Source: an uncultured Oscillospiraceae bacterium
GTDB lineage: Bacteria; Bacillota; Clostridia; Oscillospirales; Oscillospiraceae
Direction of reading: 5' to 3'
Assembly (NCBI GenBank): GCA_934661135.1
Contig: CAKUJA010000045.1
Span: 1-18,604 of the forward strand
DNA length: 18,604 nt
Program-made: the position numbers and the translations under genes
Shown here: piece by piece, positions 15,503 through 18,604 of the stretch
Layout of the letters: each line of letters begins with the position of its first letter
Position numbering within the stretch: position 1 is the stretch's first letter
Notes under the pieces: model-generated
The model's input: only the letters and a program-made list of their open reading frames with translations
What the model was told of the DNA's origin: nothing
Databases searched by the model: none

Positions 15503-15796
15503 TCAGAACGGCGGCGGCGCATCGGGAGGGGGGATCACTCGCCGCTGCCACGCGAGGCCGCGATCGGTCAGCTTGCCGGTCACGCGGTCGTGGAAGCTGT
15601 TGTGCGCTGCCTGACTCACAGCGATCAGATTCCAGCCGCACCATTGCCAGCCGGGGAAATCTTCCACCGGGTAGACGTGATGGGCAACGGTCGCCAGTTC
15701 GTTCCTGCCGAACCTTGCGGCCTCTCGGCATCGGTACTTGTCACGCCGGAGCACCGCGTCGCGCAGGTGCAGCCAGCGTTTGCTTTTGTAATCCAT
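15503..15796 (-). CDS. HNH endonuclease of the packaging module, 97 aa
   Basis: Small HNH nuclease next to the terminase, where such proteins assist terminase cleavage in HK97-like phages. ATG 15796 is used (a TTG two codons earlier is possible). No SD is visible because the start directly follows a terminator tail. Residues 17-23 read RRDKYRC, then VAHHVYPVEDFPGWQW (HNH first His about 39-40), WNLIAV (Asn about 56) and AAHNSFHDR (His about 65 and 69). The catalytic H-N-H set is intact. The two CxxC zinc knuckles of the common HNH finger are absent, with only C23 in place of the first pair and VSQAAH in place of CxxCH. I recall a phage/Clostridia HNH subgroup with this loss. Confidence 0.85.
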   Translation of the reverse strand: MDYKSKRWLHLRDAVLRRDKYRCREAARFGRNELATVAHHVYPVEDFPGWQWCGWNLIAVSQAAHNSFHDRVTGKLTDRGLAWQRRVIPPPDAPPPF

Positions 15797-15800
15797 GGAC

Positions 15801-15842
15801 AAACAAAAAGCGCCATGACCTCACGACGGAGATCATGGCGCT
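15801..15842 (-). terminator. intrinsic terminator 2 (upstream of HNH gene)
   Basis: Perfect 10-bp stem AGCGCCATGA (15809-15818) with TCATGGCGCT (15833-15842) and a 14-nt loop that can add CTC/GAG pairs. On the minus strand it is followed by TTTTTGTTT, a good intrinsic-terminator tail. On the plus strand there is no T-run after it. It ends 5 nt before the HNH start codon. Confidence 0.8.
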
Positions 15843-15870
15843 CATGCCATCCGGCTATCACCTCGGGTGC

Positions 15871-15923
15871 AAAACAAAAGCGCCAAACAATTCTCCGTTT
15901 TCACGGTCAAATCATTTGGCGCT
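15871..15923 (-). terminator. intrinsic terminator 1 (end of Cys-rich KTR gene)
   Basis: The 9-bp arms AGCGCCAAA (15879-15887) and TTTGGCGCT (15915-15923) enclose an inner CCGT/ACGG pairing. On the minus strand the stem is followed by TTTGTTTTG. The upstream arm contains the last codons and overlaps the TGA stop of the KTR gene. Its base and tail (GGCGCTTTTGTTT) nearly repeat those of the terminator 40 bp further on. Confidence 0.75.
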
Positions 15924-16160
15924 GGCACTAACTCGATGGTTTTGGCTCTGGCTCATATTCACGATCGACTCTCGCTTGCACAGCTTGCAGTACAGCGGGA
16001 AGTCTGTCAGCACGGTCGTCGGCCGCACACGCTGCTGCGTTGGCCGCCCGCACAACGGGCAAATCAACTTCCCATCTGCTGACACTAACAGTATATCACG
16101 CCGTTTCTCAGATTGCAAGTCCTTTTGTCGCTCCTTCCCAGTATTTATATATTGTTTCAA
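15912..16160 (-). CDS. cysteine-rich KTR-type zinc-binding protein, up to 82 aa
   Basis: The core LICPLCGRPTQQRVRPTTVL followed by TDFPLYCKLCKRESIVN matches the Cys-rich KTR family: two CxxC pairs, with the R..T.L..FPLYC.KC...T/S.IN pattern. The family is found on phages and conjugative elements and its function is unknown. The four cysteines suggest one zinc site. The start is uncertain. TTG 16160 gives 82 aa but has no SD; TTG 16118 (68 aa) follows AAGGAG by 12 nt; a GTG just before SADGKLICP would give the length typical of the family. The stop lies in the stem of a terminator, so it is probably the last gene of its transcript. Confidence 0.72.
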   Translation of the reverse strand: MKQYINTGKERQKDLQSEKRRDILLVSADGKLICPLCGRPTQQRVRPTTVLTDFPLYCKLCKRESIVNMSQSQNHRVSASAK

Positions 16161-16175
16161 GTCAAAATATAGATA

Positions 16176-16886
16176 TTAAGTTTGCAAAGCCGGGATTTCG
16201 AAATCGTAGGTCACGAAGGTTCCGTAACAGTTTTCAATGCGCTCCGGGAACTTTCCGCCCTCGAAGGCCGAAGCGCCCGGCGGCGGTGAGTAGTGCTCGC
16301 CCGGCGCAAGCTCGATGTCGTGCCGCTCCGGCTGTACCAGCCCGATACTTGGTGTCCACATCCGAGCGCCGACCCGGAGTTTGCCGGTTTTGCGCGGCTC
16401 CTTGGTCATGTACTGCGCGACGGCACGATAGCCGCCGAACTCTTCAATGCTCACCACATCGACAAAGCCTTTGCCCCACAGTTCACGGAATAGGGCGATA
16501 TCGTTGCCCGGTGCGCGCTTGGTCACGAAATGGTGATGGATGCGATGGTCGCCGTGCAGTCCCTCCATGACGTACACATAATCAAATGGAAGATCTTCTT
16601 CCCGGCGCGCCTGCCGCAGCTTGCGGAAGTAGGCCGGCTGATTCTTCCGAGCCGTCTCATAGTTTGGTGGAAGGAAGTCCTCGTCATAGGTCAACGTCAC
16701 AAACCAATCATCTAGTGCAAAGTTTGCATAAAGCAGAAATTCCAACCGCATACAGGCGGTCTTGATGTTCACGGCCTCCCGCACAAGGCTGGTCTCAAAT
16801 TGTTTCGACGCCCGCGTTCGCTTCTGCTGCGGCGCGGACGCAAGCTCAATTGCGCGGAATCTGGTTCCGGCTCGTAGCTCTATCAC
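16176..16886 (-). CDS. HUH-type Rep-like (rolling-circle replication-associated) protein, 236 aa
   Basis: The three motifs of a HUH endonuclease are visible in order. Motif 1 is FVTLTYDEDFLP (residues 62-73). Motif 2 is HRIHHHFVTK, with the His cluster at 117-119. Motif 3 is GYRAVAQYMTKEPRK, with candidate nucleophile Tyr 159 followed by Lys 162. The N-terminal helical part (SLVREAVNIKTACMRLEF) is like Rep-like proteins carried by Firmicutes phages and elements. No helicase domain follows, so it could only nick and join DNA. The start is GTG 16886, the longest plausible, but there is no good SD. Its substrate is unknown. A 10-bp hairpin lies 32 nt upstream of the start. It could also be a domesticated or inactive relative. 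Confidence 0.7.
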   Translation of the reverse strand: MIELRAGTRFRAIELASAPQQKRTRASKQFETSLVREAVNIKTACMRLEFLLYANFALDDWFVTLTYDEDFLPPNYETARKNQPAYFRKLRQARREEDLPFDYVYVMEGLHGDHRIHHHFVTKRAPGNDIALFRELWGKGFVDVVSIEEFGGYRAVAQYMTKEPRKTGKLRVGARMWTPSIGLVQPERHDIELAPGEHYSPPPGASAFEGGKFPERIENCYGTFVTYDFEIPALQT

Positions 16887-16917
16887 TCGACTGATGTTAT
16901 CATCCCTTTCTTTGTGT

Positions 16918-16941
16918 GCCAGCCCGGAGATCCGGGCTGGC
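16918..16941. repeat. perfect 10-bp GC-rich hairpin upstream of the HUH gene
   Basis: Arms GCCAGCCCGG (16918-16927) and CCGGGCTGGC (16932-16941) with a 4-nt loop AGAT (ATCT on the minus strand). Neither strand has a T-run after it, so it is a poor intrinsic terminator. It lies in the 121-bp spacer 16887-17007, which also holds the 10-nt palindrome CCCGCGCGGG (16982-16991). Candidate roles are a HUH nick/recognition hairpin or an mRNA structure controlling the Rep-like gene. Confidence 0.7.
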
Positions 16942-17007
16942 TATATCATCCGGCTGATCCTCCCCGCCACGGCAATGGCATCCCGCGCGGGCAAACGTCC
17001 AAATCAT

Positions 17008-17229
17008 TTATAATTCGTCCGGATTGATACCAAATGCTTTAAGAACTGTGTTGGGAACGCCAGGTCGGTTGCGAAGGATTTGCAAGTACAGCAGCGGCTT
17101 CAATGCGAGGTAGAGACATTCGTAGTTTGTGCAATTGTACACTTTGTGCGCAAAGCGCATAGCTTGGTTTGCTTCGTTCCTGGTGGCTCCGCAGGCCATC
17201 AGCAATTTACAGCAGCGTTTCCGCGTCAT
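17008..17229 (-). CDS. small basic Cys-containing phage protein, 73 aa, unknown function
   Basis: Two ATGs are possible. ATG 17229 is preferred because GGAGG ends 9 nt before it, whereas ATG 17235 is only 3 nt away. The protein has an N-terminal basic patch (MTRKRCCKLLMACGATRNEA), a helix (ANQAMRFAHKVY) and a hydrophobic stretch (CLYLALKPLLYLQIL) too interrupted to call a membrane segment. The four cysteines at its start and middle do not form a clear CxxC pair arrangement. It overlaps the preceding small membrane protein by 23 nt. I do not recognise the family. Coupling and SD strength suggest that it is expressed. Confidence 0.6.
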   Translation of the reverse strand: MTRKRCCKLLMACGATRNEANQAMRFAHKVYNCTNYECLYLALKPLLYLQILRNRPGVPNTVLKAFGINPDEL

Positions 17230-17374
17230 CTTCATAAACCTCCGTTTCTTCCGATTGCAGCGCGTCCAGCACCGCTTTCGAGCGGCGATACAGGCTCCGC
17301 GCCTTGAGCCAGACAACAATGCCCAGCGCGATCCACTCGATCAGCGCCAGCAGATTCAAAATATCAAGGATCAT
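17207..17374 (-). CDS. small single-pass membrane protein, 55 aa
   Basis: Start ATG 17374 is chosen since GGAGG is 8 nt upstream. The two earlier in-frame ATGs (17389, 17380) lie before or too close to it. Residues about 2-23 (ILDILNLLALIEWIALGIVVW) form one hydrophobic helix, followed by the positively charged LKARSLYRRSK and an acidic C-terminus ending EDDAETLL. By the positive-inside rule the C-terminus is cytoplasmic. Small phage membrane proteins of this kind can be holin-like or superinfection-exclusion factors, but nothing specific supports either. The location far from any lysin argues against a holin. Confidence 0.6.
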   Translation of the reverse strand: MILDILNLLALIEWIALGIVVWLKARSLYRRSKAVLDALQSEETEVYEDDAETLL

Positions 17375-17392
17375 TTTCATTTCCTCCATCCA

Positions 17393-17701
17393 TTAAAACG
17401 CCCCCCAAGATTCCCGGCAGCATCCCGATGCTGGATTTCCCAGTCGCGTGGTATCTTCCGATATTTTCATTTTCTCAATTTCTTGCTTAATTTTCTCCCA
17501 TTCTTGAGCATACCACTTGTCACTCCGTGCGCGCCGTTCTTCCGGCGTTTCCGCGAAAAGGTCTACATTCTCCGGAATGTCAAGGAGTTTCTTCGCGAAT
17601 TTCTCCGCCGCAGCCTCCGGCGTTTCCTCCTCTGACTGAAGAAACGCTATCAGCAGCAGCGTATCGAAAACAAGGCCCCAGTCAGCGGCGCTTTCATTCA
17701 C
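17393..17701 (-). CDS. acidic helical phage protein, 102 aa, unknown function
   Basis: The frame is open further upstream, but GTG 17701 has GGAGG 8 nt before it and overlaps the previous stop region by 8 nt, so this start is preferred. ATG 17716 would add 5 residues. After NESAADWGLVFDTLLLIAFL comes a charged helix rich in Glu and Lys (ETPEAAAEKFAKKLLD, then WYAQEWEKIKQEIEKMK), probably coiled coil. No enzymatic motif is visible and I do not recognise a family. It belongs to the run of small accessory genes read from the right edge. Confidence 0.6.
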   Translation of the reverse strand: MNESAADWGLVFDTLLLIAFLQSEEETPEAAAEKFAKKLLDIPENVDLFAETPEERRARSDKWYAQEWEKIKQEIEKMKISEDTTRLGNPASGCCRESWGAF

Positions 17702-18071
17702 CTTCGTTCCCTCCATCCATCTTCGCCCCGCATTTGCCGCAGTAATTGTGCCAGCGGGAGCAGAGAACAGCGCCGCACACCGGACAATGGTCATATGGAA
17801 CTTTCGCATATACCATATTTTTGATATAAACGTTAGAACCGTCCGATGCAAATACCCCGCGCGCTTCGTGGTATTCGGTAATTGTCACCTCACGAATTTT
17901 TGTTATAGGCTTCCCACGCACCACCGGCGCAACGTCGGCGGCGGGAGCGTTTCTTATCTCTCTTAGTGCAACTGAATACGCATAATGCTCACCAGATCCT
18001 TCCGTGGTGTGCTCCTCGTAATACTTCATACGCGCAACTAAACTGCTCCTAGCAAGATATTCGTCGGTCAT
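17694..18071 (-). CDS. phage zinc-ribbon protein, 125 aa
   Basis: ATG 18071 has GGAGGG about 10 nt upstream. The N-terminal half is helical (EYLARSSLVARMKYYEEH), followed by the stretch NAPAADVAPVVRGKP, a linker pattern that recurs in small Clostridia phage proteins. The C-terminus holds two CxxC pairs, CPVCGAVL (96-99) and YCGKCGAKMDGG (111-114), plus C104 and H108: a zinc ribbon. Such proteins are common in accessory regions of Firmicutes phages and their function is not established. Nucleic-acid or protein binding is plausible. Confidence 0.75.
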   Translation of the reverse strand: MTDEYLARSSLVARMKYYEEHTTEGSGEHYAYSVALREIRNAPAADVAPVVRGKPITKIREVTITEYHEARGVFASDGSNVYIKNMVYAKVPYDHCPVCGAVLCSRWHNYCGKCGAKMDGGNEGE

Positions 18072-18086
18072 TTAAGAAGTCCCTCC

Positions 18087-18134
18087 TCATAGTGCTTCCA
18101 GCGCATCCTCGCGCCGGATATATTCGTCAGCCAT
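18087..18134 (-). CDS. possible 15-residue mini-ORF, remnant of a small phage protein
   Basis: ATG 18134 with GGAG 9 nt upstream opens a 15-codon frame reading MADEYIRREDALEAL, then TGA. The sequence is strikingly like the N-terminus of common phage proteins (ADEYI.RE.ALEAL), and like the start of the next gene (MTDEYLARSSL). It may be a truncated duplicate or a leader peptide whose translation is coupled to the next gene 15 nt later. Too short to be sure it is functional. Confidence 0.35.
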   Translation of the reverse strand: MADEYIRREDALEAL

Positions 18135-18139
18135 CGTCA

Positions 18140-18361
18140 TCATCTCCACCCAAAATTCCGTCCGCACAACGGGCAGTACCGAATGTTTACGATGTCCTGT
18201 GTCTCAAAGTCGCCGTTTGGAGCGCACCCAGCTCGGACGCGGAGCATCCCTTGCCGATTCAGTGCCATTTCAATGCCGCTGTATTCTTTGGTTTGATTCA
18301 TCGGAACAAAGCTATTGTCTTTTCCACCGCAATAGTCGCATTTAATCATCCTTCTTGCCAT
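18140..18361 (-). CDS. phage zinc-ribbon protein, 73 aa
   Basis: Contains an N-terminal KCDYCGG pair and a C-terminal RYCPLCGRNF pair, together a four-cysteine zinc ribbon separated by about 50 residues, with an internal beta segment. ATG 18361 is the longest start. ATG 18349 (MIKCDYCGG) is also possible and gives 69 aa. Neither has an ideally spaced SD, and the gene overlaps the preceding stop, so coupling is likely. Function unknown. The short length and CxxC layout match other small accessory phage proteins. Confidence 0.7.
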   Translation of the reverse strand: MARRMIKCDYCGGKDNSFVPMNQTKEYSGIEMALNRQGMLRVRAGCAPNGDFETQDIVNIRYCPLCGRNFGWR

Positions 18362-18521
18362 CCTCGGTCGGTTTTAGCCATTCACGAATTCGCATCCCGC
18401 ATGAACAGCAAAGCTCGACGTCTTCCGTGTTTTCGCGATATGCGCCCCTTACGTTTACATACGTTGCCGAACTTGTAGGGTTTATTTCGGCTCCGCATCG
18501 GTCGCAGATTCTTTTTACCAT
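18342..18521 (-). CDS. phage zinc-ribbon protein, 59 aa
   Basis: The N-terminus reads MVKRICDRCGAEINP and the C-terminal part has VELCCSCGMRIREWLKP, so two CxxC pairs (CDRC and CCSC) about 30 residues apart form a compact zinc ribbon. GGAGG precedes the start. ATG 18521 has better spacing (7 nt) than the adjacent ATG 18524. It overlaps the stop of the preceding gene (ATGATG). The sequence is of a type I recognise in Clostridia prophages, without known function. Confidence 0.75.
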   Translation of the reverse strand: MVKRICDRCGAEINPTSSATYVNVRGAYRENTEDVELCCSCGMRIREWLKPTEDGKKDD

Positions 18522-18604
18522 CATTTTCCCTCCATTTCCGCCAGCGCCTTTTCAGCTTCTTCGCGCGTCAAAAAGACGGTTTTGCCGAAGTTTTTGCTGC
18601 TGAC
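18521..18604 (-). CDS. C-terminal fragment of a small phage protein (runs off window)
   Basis: The frame is open from the window edge for 27 codons to TGA at 18523-18521. The end reads NFGKTVFLTREEAEKALAEM, a C-terminal motif (G.TVFLTREEAE.AL) very common in small zinc-containing phage ORFs of Firmicutes. The missing upstream part would normally hold CxxC pairs. It overlaps the next gene's ATG. Confidence 0.7.
   Translation of the reverse strand, partial: VSSKNFGKTVFLTREEAEKALAEMEGK

Noticed and set aside
16136..16175. AT-rich promoter-like sequence (TTGACT followed by TATAAA, minus strand) before the KTR gene
   Set aside because: The boxes are only about 10 nt apart instead of about 17, so it is not a credible sigma-70 promoter as it stands.
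16900..17007. 35-codon minus-strand frame reading MIWTFARAGCHCRGG at its start
   Set aside because: Weak ribosome site, no family resemblance, and it spans the palindromes that probably explain this spacer. Possible but unsupported.
1..18604. CRISPR arrays, tRNA genes, insertion sequences, integrase or att sites
   Set aside because: I looked for regular direct repeats, cloverleaf-like sequences and transposase or recombinase motifs and saw none.

Overview
The window is a dense late-gene block of a tailed dsDNA bacteriophage or prophage (HK97-like capsid, siphovirus-type tail). Every gene I accept is on the minus strand, so transcription runs from high to low coordinates. The host is most likely a moderately GC-rich Firmicute, probably a gut Clostridia of the Oscillospiraceae type. 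The grounds are strong AGGAGG-type ribosome binding sites, TTG/GTG starts, small zinc-ribbon ORFs, a Cys-rich KTR protein and the gene order. No ribosomal, tRNA, integrase, repressor or lysis gene is visible, so integrated prophage and free phage cannot be told apart, and the host assignment is inference.

Layout, in transcription order. (1) 18604-16887: small accessory genes, including three CxxC zinc-ribbon proteins, a single-TM protein and unknowns, mostly overlapping by a few bases. (2) 16886-15912: a HUH-type Rep-like protein preceded by a perfect 10-bp hairpin, then a Cys-rich KTR protein. (3) 15923-15801: two tandem intrinsic terminators with near-identical stem bases and tails, which look like the boundary to the late operon. 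(4) 15796-13111: an HNH endonuclease, a 259-bp non-coding stretch with inverted repeats that is the best candidate for the cos/packaging site, then a terminase whose N-terminus is a P27-type small subunit fused to the large subunit and which starts at TTG. (5) 13114-9670: portal, prohead protease and major capsid protein (MCP). The MCP carries an N-terminal coiled-coil delta domain, a second in-frame start with its own Shine-Dalgarno sequence (SD), and a C-terminal decoration-like domain. (6) 9653-8269: four neck/completion genes. (7) 8267-5126: major tail protein, a tail chaperone pair joined by a canonical A AAA AAC -1 frameshift site, and a short tape measure (643 aa). (8) 5125-1: a mosaic FN3/distal-tail protein, baseplate hub, and a run of small baseplate and fibre genes. 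These include a 47-codon gene, two paralogous Ig-like proteins and the beginning of a fibre that leaves the window.

Together the genes make a near-complete packaging, head, neck and tail assembly line. Lysis genes and fibre ends presumably lie beyond position 1, and replication/regulatory genes beyond 18604. The most unusual points are the TerS-TerL fusion, the nested start in the capsid gene, the HUH protein with its upstream hairpin inside a caudovirus, and the chimeric distal-tail protein whose first ~190 codons have a lower GC content.
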